A stretch of DNA of 64,000 nucleotides from Certhia americana (lineage: Eukaryota; Chordata; Aves; Passeriformes; Certhiidae), in the NCBI GenBank assembly GCA_018697195.1, contig CM031858.1, positions 81,475,133 to 81,539,132 on the forward strand, written 5' to 3'. A model generated the notes under the pieces. That model had not been told where the DNA came from and made no database searches. It saw only the letters and a program-made list of their open reading frames with translations. The translations under genes were made by a program, and so were the position numbers. Shown here one piece after another: positions 37,655-49,558 of this stretch. How positions within the stretch are numbered: the first letter of the stretch is position 1; the number at the start of each line of letters is the position of its first letter.

Positions 37655-38297
37655 TATTTTGCTGTTGTGTAAGATCTTCATGCATTTGCATCTTGAGTAC
37701 TGTGTGCAGTTTTGACCTCCTGACCCAAAGGAAGATAAAGTACCATTCAAAAAGAACAGAGGGAAGGGCAACTAAAATGATGAAGTAGGAACAGACTGAG
37801 GAGGGACTTACAAAGAACCAGGTTTCTTCAGTTTGAAGCAAAGGTTGAGGTGTGAGGTCACCCTAAAAATACACCGTCACAAACGCAACTCATAAGAGTT
37901 TTTGGAAGTGTTTCTCATCAACTTCAAATGGCAAGAACTGAAGACACTAATAGTCCAATAAAATAGCAGTAGATAAATTTCAGTATCTCAAAAGAAAGTA
38001 TTTTGCACTGAAGGTTGCAAACTTTTGGCATTTACTAGTAGAGGAAACAGTGGAGATTGATAATATCGGCAGGTTGAAGAAAGTTGCTTGGATTACGAGC
38101 AGCAGCTCCATAGACGGATAACAGCACAGGGAAGGTTAGTCCTAACCTCCTAACATTTCTAATTCTTGGAGTTTGGAGGCTGGAGGAGGGAATAGGTTGT
38201 GAAAAAAGCATCTCTTACTGCTTTGTTGCAGAGGCAATGCTGGGCTTGATGAACCATTGTTCTGAACTGTTGGGGCATTCCTTAAGTTCTTGTAGTG
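37655..38297 (+). mobile_element. Ancient CR1/L3-like LINE 3' fragment
   Basis: The left part (37680-37860) reads like the end of a CR1-clade reverse transcriptase gene: CTTGAGTACTGTGTGCAGTT encodes the L-E-Y-C-V-Q-F block, followed by AGAGGGAAGGGCAACTAAAA. The right end, GGGCTTGATGAACCATTG, then GGGGCATTCCTTAAGTTCTT, matches the tail style of old amniote CR1 families shared with turtles and crocodilians rather than the young avian octamer tail. Many substitutions and indels separate it from any coding state. It has probably sat here since early bird or reptile evolution; the subfamily needs a repeat-library comparison. Confidence 0.7.
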
Positions 38298-41200
38298 TTG
38301 TGAGCTCATGTGTAAGGCAAAAACTAGATTGTAGATTTGAAGTGATGGTGTGTGAAACAACAATTAAATTCCCTGGGTTTATCTGTTCTGTGTCAAAGGT
38401 AATAATCTGTTGACCATAAATATCAGTCTGGGATGATCATAAAGCCAAGAAGCAACACATGAAAATGTGTTAGAATTATTGCTTGAAGAGTAGATTAATG
38501 ATTTTTCTCAGTCTGTTTTTGCATATTTTTCAGAGCTGTATGTTGAACTGTGGTTGATGAAAATTAAGTGCAGAAGACAAATGTTGGTGACAATTTTCTT
38601 TTACAGTGAAACCTGTGAATTTGCTTAAACAGACACTGTTCTCTGGATTTTCTTTGACGATGAAACACTCTTTTTCATCACTGTGATATAGGATTGTTTA
38701 GTTAAATGATGAAGAATATAGAGCAAAGTGACTTATTTGAGAGACAAAATCATTGTATTTGTACGCTAGTAAGCAAAATTAGCACAAAGCATTTTGTGTG
38801 TATAATCACAACGCTTTCACTTCAAAGTAAAAATGCCTGATAGTTTGGGGGTAGCAACTATTTCTGAAGCAACCTTTGAAGCATTTTCTAAGTGGTATAA
38901 CAAGAAGTGGCAACAAAATAAGAATTAATTTCTATTCTGAGTGGTCAAATAAAATAACAAAATAAATTTAAAAGAAATCTTTTTTCTTATATTATGGCTC
39001 TCAAGGTGGTTTTATTTTCTCAAAGACAGCAAGAATAATAACAACAGAAAAAAACCTTCTTTGTGTATGTTGTACGTTACAAGATGTTGCTTTGACTGTC
39101 TTACATCATGCTAGTTATTCTATGTTTTTTTTTCAAAATGAGTTTTTCATCATCTTCAATGGCCACAGTAAGGTGCACTTAAAATAACACAAAAGACTAA
39201 AATACTTTGGAAATGTCAGTGGGTACAAGTCTGTAAGTATTTATTGGCTAATACTTTGAACAATCTTTGGGCTAAGAAAGTCTTTTGCCTTCTTGCATAA
39301 CCAGGTACTTTGCGTGTGTTGAGCATTTTTTGTCCTATTCAGTGAAACTTTACGTGGAGTAAATTAAGTCTTGGAGAAACACGTTCTTTCAAAAACAGCT
39401 GTTCCCTCTGCAAATGTTAGTCCTCCAACTGTTCTTTGCCATCTATCAGTCCATTTTAGGGCCAAACTAGGCTGGCTTTACACTGACTGGTTCTTAATGC
39501 TGAGAGTCATTCATTATAACGGGGTATTGCTAAGGTAAATATGGTTACAGATCAGAAAGGAAGCATATGGTTATTGCTCTATTTTCATTTTTTTAATGTG
39601 TCTCCTGGAAGAAGTAAAATAAAGAATATGAACCAAGAGAGACTAAGATATGGAAATAGGAGAAAAATCTGTATAAAGGATGCTTCAGAAAATAATTGGA
39701 AGGGGGCAAAGGGAAAGGAATAATTTAGTTATAACAAGGGATTTAAAAATATTTTTTTTGAAAGAACCTTCAAATCTGGTGTTATCATGAAGAGTAAGTA
39801 GTTAACCTTGTCTGTGAGATGACATACTACAAAATTGGACAAAAAGAGAACACTAACAGGCAGAGGGCAAAGAAGACTGAGGAGTGAGAACTGAGAGGAC
39901 TTCAGCTATGGAGGGGACAGTGCCAAGTGCTAGTTTTTACTGCTAGATCAGCCTGAAAGTCTGAAAAGAACAGCAAGTTCCTTACTGTCTTTGAGATACC
40001 AGGGTCATACAGGATCCTGGCATGCCTGTTGCTGTCATGATTTTCCTTAAGTTCAGGTGTTTTGCATCAGATATAGCCTGCAGATCTGGTCCAAAGTGTG
40101 CAGAGATGATTAATGAGGTGGTAAGGGCTGGACAGTCTGCTCCTGCCTTGGCAATAATGTTGATAGGTGGAAGTTGAGCTGCCCCACCAGGACAGCAAGG
40201 CAGGAAAAAAGGATTAGTTAAATACCGTTTTCCTTCTACCGAAAGAAACATGTTTACTGTCAATGCCAAACTTCTTTTACTCCAGAAATTTACATCAGCA
40301 GTGAGAATCAATCTTCTCTACTGAGTCCCTGTGTGACTAGTGCAGGGGCTGTCCCTCTGTTCCTCTCCTGTTTTGGGTATAGCAGTGTGGGTGGGCAAGT
40401 ACAGCAGGGGACTTGAATGGTCCATCTTAAATGTGACCTAAGGCTTTCAGAAAAAACCTTTTGTCCTTGCATTGAGGGGGTGTGGGGAGCTGTGGCCAGG
40501 CACAGGGGTGTTGATGGTGCTGATGTCAATGTGAAGTGTGTGTGCTCCAGGCTGGTTCTATAAGGCTGTTGTGCTCTCTGGGAGGGGTCCTCTATGGGAC
40601 ACCAAATCCCAAGGGTTTCCTCCTCTTGGGAAGTTATTCACAAATGTGCTCTGCTTTTGTCAGGCTGGCAAGCTCTGCTACACAGAGGACAGGATAGATC
40701 TTGATGAAGAAGGATTGCAGCAGGGAAAGAAAATCATGTTCTGTGCCCGTGGATGACTTTTTGTAGAGATAATGGTCTGGCAGAAACTACTGCTGGCAGG
40801 CAGAAAGCAGAACTTTAGTTTGAGTCCCTTAGGATGTGATGAGTGGGGAGCAGGGAAAGCAACTGCAGAAACGGCAGGCAGCAAAGTAAATGAAGAGCCA
40901 TGCTGGGACATTACTCTCGCAATTTATGGAAAATAGCAGGAAAACGCATACAGTCAGTAATCACAAAAAATGTGAAATAGATGATGACTGAACACAGATA
41001 AGGAGGCTTAAAAACAAATTTGGTTGAGTGACTTGACTGTACTACATTTTAGATTACTCAGCTGATAACTAATAAGAAGCAGAGAAACAGATTTTGAAAG
41101 TATAAAAGCTCTGCCTAATGGTGAAAGAAAGCAGAGGCACAGACACATGGATAAAGGTGGGGTTAATAGAGGGCTAAATTAGGAACAGTAGAGCATGCTG

Positions 41201-44200
41201 CCAAAATGAGCAAGAAAAAAGAACTGGTAGAGGATGAGACAGTAACAGTGAGAGTGAGAAGACAAGAACAATAATGTATAGCTTGATGCTAAAGAGCAGA
41301 TTGAAGATATGAATTGGATTAAAATTAGCAGTGTTATAATTGATGAAGCCTTGTTCAGTAAATAAAACTTCTAATTCAAACTTCCAATGGCATTAACAAT
41401 TTATTTTCATATTATGGTATTTTTAGTTTAATTTGTATTTACTCTACCATTAATGTAGGGCAAGTGTCAGAAAAAGCAATACACTGTCTGGAAGTTAGAT
41501 TTTGTGTTTCTCCTTTGATTGTTTGCCTTCTATTTTCAGTCTTAAAAGCCTTAAAACTTCTGATTAGCTCTATACTTCGTGGCTTGAAGGTCTGCAAGCT
41601 GCCATATGTATTTGTTACAGAGAATAGCCCTCTGTCTCTATAAGTTCCTATGTTTCTGTCAAAAGGGAAATTTCAGGCATGCTAAATATGACTTCATAAT
41701 TTCCCATGGGGGCATAGTATCTCTAGGTAAGAAAGGATTTTATCACAGAAACAATAGAAATTATGACATGGGGTGGTTTTACATGTAATGTAAACCAGTT
41801 GAATTATTTATTCATTTACTTGTACAGATCAAGTTAAAAGGTTACATTATTTCTTCCTATACTCATTTCACAGTAAGAATAAATTTCTCTGTGAATCGGT
41901 GCATCCAGGCATCCAGAAGAACTAAAGTTATAATCCAAACCCTGTATAATCTACAGGTTCCTGAATATTATTGAATTCAGTTAGTTTTATATAAAGCTTT
42001 AAAATCATTCTTCTTCCTGATAAATTTGCTGCTGAATGTCAATCATAGTGTTGCTTTGCTCAGACAGTGCATTGGCTGTCTGCATGTTGTGGGGCAGACA
42101 TGAAAAATTTTATCATTTTTTGTTTGAATTAGTTTCGTGGCTACCACCAAAATGTATCCAAATTATTTATTTTTCTGTCATCAGTTTTTAAGACTGTGAA
42201 GCCAACCTGAGTCCTGATGTTTTGTGTAGTATGAATCTGCATTTTGCAGAACTCTACTATGTCTGATGGGTATGTGCCTGTTCATTTATACAGTTACCTC
42301 GACATTGTAATGAGATGAAGGTTTTATGTACATGAAAATGCATACAGATGAATTTTTTGTTCCAAAGAGCAGTGATGGGTGTTAGGCAGGCTAGTGAAAC
42401 AGTGCTGTTGCCAGAACGTGTTCGCATGTGAGTCTTTAAGAACTGATGTGGACAATACCTATCACTGTGTCCCTGTGTAGCACATTGCTGATATTTATCA
42501 AAGATGTATATGAAAACAATAATAATTTTTGCTTCCACTTTTGGGTGAAATTCAAATGTAGAACACTAAAAATTATGAAATCATAGCTGTTATTCAGACT
42601 CTAAAAGTTTTGAGAATGCATAGTGCTTTGGAGATTTGAGAGAAATTATGTTTGAGCTCTCTTTGCTCATGTAAGCAATTCAGGGTTGGAGGAGAGGAGT
42701 AGAAATAGAAAAAGATGGGAAAGTGAAACATAATGTGTATATCCAAGCTTATACTGACTATTGAAATGCTCTTTACCCATGTTATTCTTTTGGGGCTTGA
42801 ACTTTGAGTTTCAAAGTATAATCAGAGTGTACATCAGTCTTAAAATTTGCTGAGAATGTGGAATGTAAAACACAGAAAGAAGGCCGTGAGCTGTATGCAC
42901 TTTTCTGTGGAAGAAACCACTAAGGAGAAAAACCAAACAGAGAATGCACAGAATGAACAAGCAATAACCCTGATCCAGTGTGTTGTGGGTTCTCACCCAT
43001 TCTCTTCCCTGTCGAGTGATAGGGGAAAGAAACATTTCCTTGAATTCTGAACAGCTGCCACTGTTCAGCTGTAGCCACCAAGAAAAGCATTAGGAACAGG
43101 ACTCTGGTCTGTGTATCCACACTGGGGACTGCTGTATGTGTTACTTTGCCTCCTCTTTCTCTAGTCTTTGCTCAGCCAACAGGAGAATTTTCAAGATGTG
43201 AACTGAGTGCCCAGCAGCAAGCAGGCCATTTACTGGGCTGCAGAATGGAGCTTCAGGGAGGGAAGGGCACTGACAGTAGACATGACCAAAATGAAAGCTG
43301 AGAGATAAAAACCAGGAAAGATGATCGTGTATTTCTAGAGTTGCATATAAAACAGATAGTACATTTATCTAACTATGAGATGCATCCAATGGATCCTGTT
43401 TTAGGGGCAGATTAATGAAGCACATAACGTTGGAAGGAGTGTTATGGATCTCTTGTCATTGTAGTGTTGTGACATGTTGTATTGGCTTTCTGTAAGTGGC
43501 AATAAAAAAAGGAAAAAAATACCCTCTGTAAAGGAAGGAGATGTCTTGCAGTAATCCTCACTGCTTTTGAAATGGTGTTTGCTAAGCCTAGGAAGTCAGA
43601 AGCATACCTAAATAGTCTCTCAGAAGAAATGAACTTGCATAAAATTTCCTTAGTCTCCATAAGTTAAATAAGCATTCATAATTTATATTTTTTAAAGTTA
43701 CTTTGCTGGTAGATTTTCAGCACTTCTTTGGTTGAGAAACAACAGATAGTATCATTGTGGTTTAAGCTTAAGAAGAAATGTTTTTGTTGAGATGTCTGGG
43801 CTCAACTGACCCCAAGAAGAAGAAAACATGCTATGATATAATGAAATTACCGCTTTTAAATTCTTACTGTCTGAATTATCTAGGCCAGAAGCAGGGTATT
43901 TTTCGTGTCTCTGGAACAGTACTTTTATTTATATTAATAATTATTTTCTAGAAATATAATTTTGTTCAACCAGAACTATTTCAAATTCTATCTGAAATAG
44001 AAAAAAAAAAATAAATGGAAAGCCTGCGAGCCTTCTAGATAGCAAAACCCGAAATGAGAGATTGTATTCCTCTATCCTCTTACTCAGTGATTAGCTCAAG
44101 CACCTGGGGTATGGAATGACTGCCTGAAGTGATCTGCAGTTATATTAGAATGCAGTAGTTGGTGGTTTCAGCAATTTCCCTTAGTTAAATGAGCTAAAAT

Positions 44201-46476
44201 CTGTGCTTTAAGTGCATCTGTTGAAGATCCAAGAGTATATTTTGGAGCTCAGCTAAAGTAAGGAGTCCAAGGTTATGAGGTACATGAAGGCACTCTGTAC
44301 TTAGTGGAGACTAGGAAACAGCAGTCCCATTCCTCATTTGGAATCCTGTGATTAGAGGCAGTGGCACCAACCTGGTGGATCCAGCGCCCTCAGAGCTGAG
44401 TCTGATTTTGTTTACTGATTGCTCTGGGTGAAATGAAACAGTTCCTTGTTATTATTGTCAGGGTTTGTCAAGGAAATCATTTAGATTTACAGTTTAGGTC
44501 TAACTGAACTGAGGTGTGTATAAATTCTGTGCAGGCTAGTGCTTGTGGATTCACCCGTTGAGTCAGGTAAATCACCGAATCCCACAGGTGAGTGTTGTGT
44601 CTCTGGCTCTGAGCTGGATTTTGTTGCTTGCTGCTGAGTCACCCCCTTGCAGCCCTGCACTGCCAGAATCAACATCCAGCTCTCCATCCTTGACTTTATG
44701 GTCCATTTTCCCACACTGTCTGGAACTGAGCTGGCTTATGCAGGGTTAACTTGAATGTGACCATACTCACTTTTGAGGTGAATTCTTGTAATGCAGGAGT
44801 GACTTGAAGTTTTTGCTTTTCTGTAAAAAAAATAAAAGAAAATTAAAAAAGGGGACTGCATTTTTATATAGGCTTAGGTTCTAAGCTAGGTACTATTTGA
44901 AGCAATTTATAAATAAAGAACTTCTTAGTCCTAGTCACTCTTTTGGTAACTGATTTACGATATATTTTATCAGTACACTCATGCCTGATGACTATTTAGG
45001 CTAACAAAATAATATTAGCATTGCTTCATGTTTTTGTAGCTGGGTTCAAGCTTTATGGTATTACAGAAGAATGTAAACAAAGCCCTACCTTACACTTGTA
45101 ACTTCTGTTTGGGTGTGAGTGAGAGGAACCTTGGGAAAATTGGTATTGGCACAGATAACTTAATTTAGAGGTATAAAGCCTGCAAGGTATGAAAACAGAT
45201 TTTTGCTCTGTGATGAATTTTGGTCCCAAACCTGTGAATTTTCCCATTAAAACTCCATAAATAATTGGCCCAAGTAACATATAAAATTAAGTTCATTTCT
45301 CTATGATGACATTGATTTTAGCAGCTTTTTGATATTAAGAAGCTGTATGAATTAAAACCAGAGGGCCTTGCACTTGATTCTCTCCATTTCCCTGCCAAAT
45401 TTTTGTGGTTTTTTTAAAGTGAAACAAACAAACTTGTAACTTGCTTGAAAAATATGCAAAGAGCATACGTGGTTTGAGAAGAAATGTTAAAAAAAAACTT
45501 TCTGTTTTAAAGCATTAATACATAAGATGATTAAAAGCCATAGACATTAAAGGAAAGATTTTTCACAGACTTTTTCAGGCTTTTGGTGAGACCCTTGTGT
45601 TGATAGTTAATCTGTGCAGAAATGCAAAGGGTAAAATGATTCTTTCTTCAACATGCATAAAATGATGAATTGAATATTGAAATGCATGGTGTCACCTCAG
45701 TAACTCTGTTCTCAGGTGTCATGTACACTTCCTTGTCAATAAGGAGATGTGACACACAACACAACATTTAAACGGTGCTATTCAACCTTAAACAGCACTA
45801 GAACGGAATTTCCTGTTCCTCATTATATTTTAATTAAATATTGATGGACAGTTTGTTCACATCAGGATTTTATTCTGTTAAAAGTATTGCCATCTTATGA
45901 CTATTAGTGAAATAGCTGGAGCAGCAAGTTGGTGATTAGTGTCAATTTCTCTGTTGACCCAAGAAACATGATATAAATAAATTAATTTGTACTTGTCAGT
46001 TGAACTGCTTTACTGGGCTGGAATAGATTTAGTTTAGTTAAAGTTACTTGAATAACCCTGAAATATTTTTCTGTATGTACCTTATGCACTTATGAACCAT
46101 ATGTGTGTTGTAATGATTTGTGTGTACTCTGCTATATAGACAATGCATAATAGAAAAAGAAAATCTGCAAACATTATGCAATGCATAGTTTTAGGTACAA
46201 GTCTGAGCTCAGGAACATTGCTTTTGGTGTTCTTAATTGCTCTCCTGTCTACTGGTTACACTACATGTTTTAGTTTTTCTCTGACCGCCTAATGCATTCC
46301 TAACTTTCATGAGATTTTTATCTTGCTTCTTAAATTTCTGAATGAAATAGAAATAAAAAACACCTAAAATATATTACAGAAAATACAACTCTACTAGCAG
46401 TTGGAACTGTTTATCCCATTTTTTTCTAATATCTGTTTTTCTAATATAATATTGAATTATCATCATAATTTTGCAG
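38298..46476. other. Non-coding unique sequence
   Basis: No gene is recognised across about 8.2 kb. The longest frame is 109 residues on the minus strand (39982-40311) without any known motif. Compositions near 39850-40900 and 43000-43270 are slightly GC-richer. No RNA gene or LTR was found. Confidence 0.6.
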
Positions 46477-46625
46477 AAAATAAATCCTGGTCTCAATATA
46501 TTGATTTTAACGGAAGCCCAGAAGAACTTGAAATGCATGATAAAGAGGGAAACCCAAAGCAAACCAGAAAAAACTCTAAAAACACAAAATTACTAATAGA
46601 AAAAACATTTGTCCTGGGGAAATGA
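46477..46625 (+). CDS. Candidate host terminal coding exon (unverified)
   Basis: A pyrimidine-containing acceptor, TAATTTTGCAG, ends at 46476. The next bases complete a split codon and then stay open for 48 codons to TGA at 46623-46625. The peptide starts NKSWSQYIDFNGSPEELEMH and ends LLIEKTFVLGK. It is hydrophilic, Lys/Glu/Asn-rich, and less T-biased than typical random frames here, which is why it stands out. It would be a phase-1 acceptor and a C-terminal exon. No family is recognised, no partner exon is visible upstream or downstream in the window, and a chance frame of this length is quite possible in A-rich DNA. Several AATAAA hexamers occur downstream (for example near 47151). Confidence 0.18.
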
Positions 46626-47191
46626 ATGTAGTGATATAACTGAGAGTAGTTTGTAATACAGAATATCATTCAACTTCCTCTATGATTGCAGATATTTTTG
46701 TACAGGGAAATATTTGTATTGATTGTGCGCTGGTCTAATTAAACATCTTGTTCAATGTTGCAAAGTGCACAGTAGATAAAGATGAAAGAAAGATGAAGTT
46801 TTAAACAGGAATTCCACTTTCAGTTTGTTGAAGAATTATATTCTAAGCTAGCAAGGGAAACACTATACATCAACCATAATTCTCATAATCATCAATGAAG
46901 TTACTTAAGGAACAATTGCCTGTCCTTCTTAAAATAGCTTCTAAGCCATAGAAGAACAGCTTCTAACAGGCTAAGTCACCTTTACAGTTTAGTCTTTGCT
47001 CTTAAGTAATGTAATCCTATTGAGCTGGCTAGATGCTAATGGATTCCTTAGATGTCAGAGATGTGCTGTTAGCTGGCATGCCAGGGTGCACAGCCAAGAA
47101 GATTGCAAAGAACTTCTCTGATACAAGGAAGTGCTCTGGCATTTCGTGTAATAAAAGCAAAAGAAAAAATGAGAATGTGGGAGAGATTTTA
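46626..47191. other. Non-coding unique sequence
   Basis: There is no gene or repeat family. If the preceding exon candidate were real, this would be its 3' UTR. Confidence 0.5.
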
Positions 47192-47253
47192 TGGGGTTTT
47201 GGTTTTTTTTAATGTTTTGGTGGTGGTGGTGGTTGGTTGGGTTTTGGGGTTAT
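47192..47253. repeat. G/T-rich tract with (GGT)n
   Basis: T runs with GGGG are followed by about five GGT units, then GGTTGGTTGGG. It is simple sequence with some potential for G-quadruplex formation on the plus strand. Confidence 0.75.
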
Positions 47254-47353
47254 TTTAAGCAAAGAAAGTAAACAGAAGTAGAAAAAGCATTTATTTGAAA
47301 AGTATGGTATATTCTAGAGAATTTGAAAGGAGGATGTTAAGAAATTGCTGTTA

Positions 47354-47875
47354 TTATCACACAATGATATTGGTTGGAAAGGACCTATGAAGATCCTCTT
47401 TGAGAGACCAGTCCTCAAAGAAGGAAAAACTAAGGTGGTAAGGTTACTTTTAATAGCTTTGTCTAGCTGAGGTTTCAGTATCTCTAGGAATGGATATTTC
47501 ACAGCATCTCTGAGCAACTGTGCCAGTGTGTAACTAACTTCACAGTTAGTTTATTAATGCTTGATGACTTGTCTCTGTCTCTTCTCGGGTGCCACATGTT
47601 CCAGCTGCCCACTCATCTTAGTGACCATCTATCAGGCTGGCTTCAGTATGTCAATGGCTTTCTTGTCCTGAAGATGCCAAAACTGGACATGTGAATCCTG
47701 GTGCAGTCTCAGGGGTGTTGACTAGAAGGGAATAATCCCTTCTCTTGCCATTTAGTTGCTAATGTAGCCTTATTTTGGCCCTCTTCAGCACAAGGGCTTG
47801 TTGCTAACTCAGCTTCAACTTGTGAGCTTTACTTTTTGTCAGAGCACTTCCTTAGCCAGCGGGTGCTCAGGCTCA
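47354..47875 (-). mobile_element. CR1 LINE 3' fragment, minus orientation, old
   Basis: The left edge carries the complement of a CR1 tail: ATCACACAATGATATTGGTT, then GGAAAGGACCT. Inward, the text follows the complement of CR1 ORF2 C-terminal coding sequence: CACAGCATCTCTGAGCAACTGTGCCAGTG, then CCAAAACTGGACA, GAAGGGAATAATCCCTTC, and CACAAGGGCTTGTTGCTAACTCA. About 520 bases survive, with some internal loss. Divergence is clearly higher than in the element at 26590-29706, so it is an older insertion. The right edge is a guess, where similarity fades after the CR1 block near 47875. Confidence 0.8.
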
Positions 47876-48152
47876 GGGTTTTCTGCTCTTGGCTGTAGGA
47901 TTTTTGCTTTCCCATTGGTATATTGTTGCTGAGCTTTTTAAGACTAATGCCAACCTTATATCCAGCCTTTAGGTGTGATAAAAGAAGAGCACTGCTCTCA
48001 AGGTTGTTGATCACTCTCCTGAGCTTAGTATCTTTTGATGGATAAACCCATTGGCACATATGGTTGATGACTCAAGCTTACCTGGATGTTCAGTTTGTCT
48101 TAATCTTAGAGCTGTGTATTAAAAAGGTCTAATTCTTTTACTCTGTGTGATG

Positions 48153-48205
48153 AACAACAACAAAAAAACCAAAAAAACCCCAAAAAAACCCAAAAAAAAC
48201 CCCAA
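48153..48205. repeat. A/C-rich tract, (C2-4 A7-8)n
   Basis: Four to five near-regular units of C2-4 followed by A7-8 are present. The complement is a G-run/T-run array like 55691-55804. The open frame through it is a Lys/Pro/Thr artefact. Confidence 0.85.
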
Positions 48206-49280
48206 GAACACAAGCCCCCACACTTTATTATTAATGTCCTTCATTAAGCTTTGTCTGCGAAAACCTACAGTGACTTTCTTTAGGTATCTCTTTTCCTGTC
48301 CCTCCCTCCTGTCCCTTGCAGTCTCCTAAGCAAGACTTAGGAGAAATAATAGTTGTTATTTAGATAACTGAACTGGTTTTCAAGTGATGGCAAGACAAGC
48401 ATGATGTGCCTATGAACCACTGCTTGGAATAAATCTTGTAGATAAGTTGAGTCACAGTTGGTTTGGGTTTACTTTTTTCTTTTATCAGTGAGCTCTCAAT
48501 AAATACAAAGGGCTATTTTCACCCTTTCTAATTGAAGTACAGTGTTTTCCTTTGGTGGGCTTACGCTGCCCTTAGGAGACTGGCAGTGGAATTCACTGGC
48601 TGTGGTGGCCTCTGCCAGTTTCTTTGGTTTGCTTAGGAGAGAAGGAATAAGAGTTGTTTGTAGAAAAATGTAGTTTTTGTTATCTGACACTGGTTTTCCT
48701 TCCCTTTCCTGACAACCACTTTCTTCAAGCAAACTAAACTAGGTTATCTCCCACCTCTTGTTCAAACTGCTCATGCAAATACGCCTGACTGCCTGCAGCT
48801 GGTTAGAGGATGCCCACAGGTACCTGGCTGCTGGCAGAGGCATGATGTGGCTGACACAAATGTTTTTGTCATGACCAAAATGGGTCTCTGCTGACCAGCC
48901 TCCAGCAAGTGTTCACTTCCCTTTTAAGTCCCATCACTGCAGTTATTGCAGTCCTTACACCAGTGGTAACTATGCATCTCCTGCTGAAGCTGTTCGTATG
49001 TGAGCTAGTGAAATTAAATCAGATGGGCTTCACTGTTGGTTTTAACTGCAGTACTGGTGCTCCTTCCAGGTAGTGCATGCACCTTCTGAATTAGGCCCAA
49101 AACACCCTGATTTGTAGATGTGAACTTTCTCCCAACTTGATAGGAAGGGCTAACTTTTCAACAAAACCTTCTCACTGTCCCTTTTGAACCATATAGCAAC
49201 TTCCCTTGACAGGGCTGTGGTAGATTTCTGTTGGCTATTGCACATTTACCTCTAAATTTATTTATTTATTTTTTTAATGT
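48206..49280. other. Non-coding unique sequence
   Basis: No gene is recognised. A T/A-rich stretch, including (TTTA)n near 49255-49278, leads up to the LTR fragment. Confidence 0.55.
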
Positions 49281-49558
49281 CACCTTTATATACTGAGCAT
49301 GATGTCAGATGATCTGGAATATCCCTTTATTCAGTTGGGGTCACCTGTCCTGCCTGTGTCACCTCCCAAGCACCCCCAGCTTCCTCACCATCATGGCAGT
49401 GTGAGAAGCAGCAAAGGCCGTGGCTCTGAGCAAGCCCTGCTCAGCAATAACAAAAACAGCACCCTGTTTTCAACCCTGTGTACAGCAAAAATCCAAATCA
49501 CAGCCCCCTACCAGCTACTGTGAAGAAAAGTAACTCTACCTCAGCCAAAGTCAGCACA
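49281..49558 (-). mobile_element. Partial ERVL-like LTR (U3 portion), minus orientation
   Basis: On the minus strand it starts TGTGCTGACTTTGGCTGAGG and runs to a TATATAAAGGTG box, so the U3 part and TATA box are kept while the R/U5 half is missing. It aligns by eye with the distal part of the LTR at 51560-52140: shared plus-strand blocks include CAGTTGGGGTCA, CTGTCCTG and AGCAATAAC. The sequence looks closer to what I know of this avian LTR family than the 51560 copy does. The loss coincides with a T/A-rich run at 49255-49278. Confidence 0.8.

Noticed and set aside
39982..40311. 109-residue minus-strand frame as a gene
   Set aside because: There is no domain, no splice or promoter context, and no resemblance to a known protein.
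48147..48329. Lys/Pro/Thr-rich small protein
   Set aside because: The frame simply translates an A/C-rich simple repeat (48153-48205).
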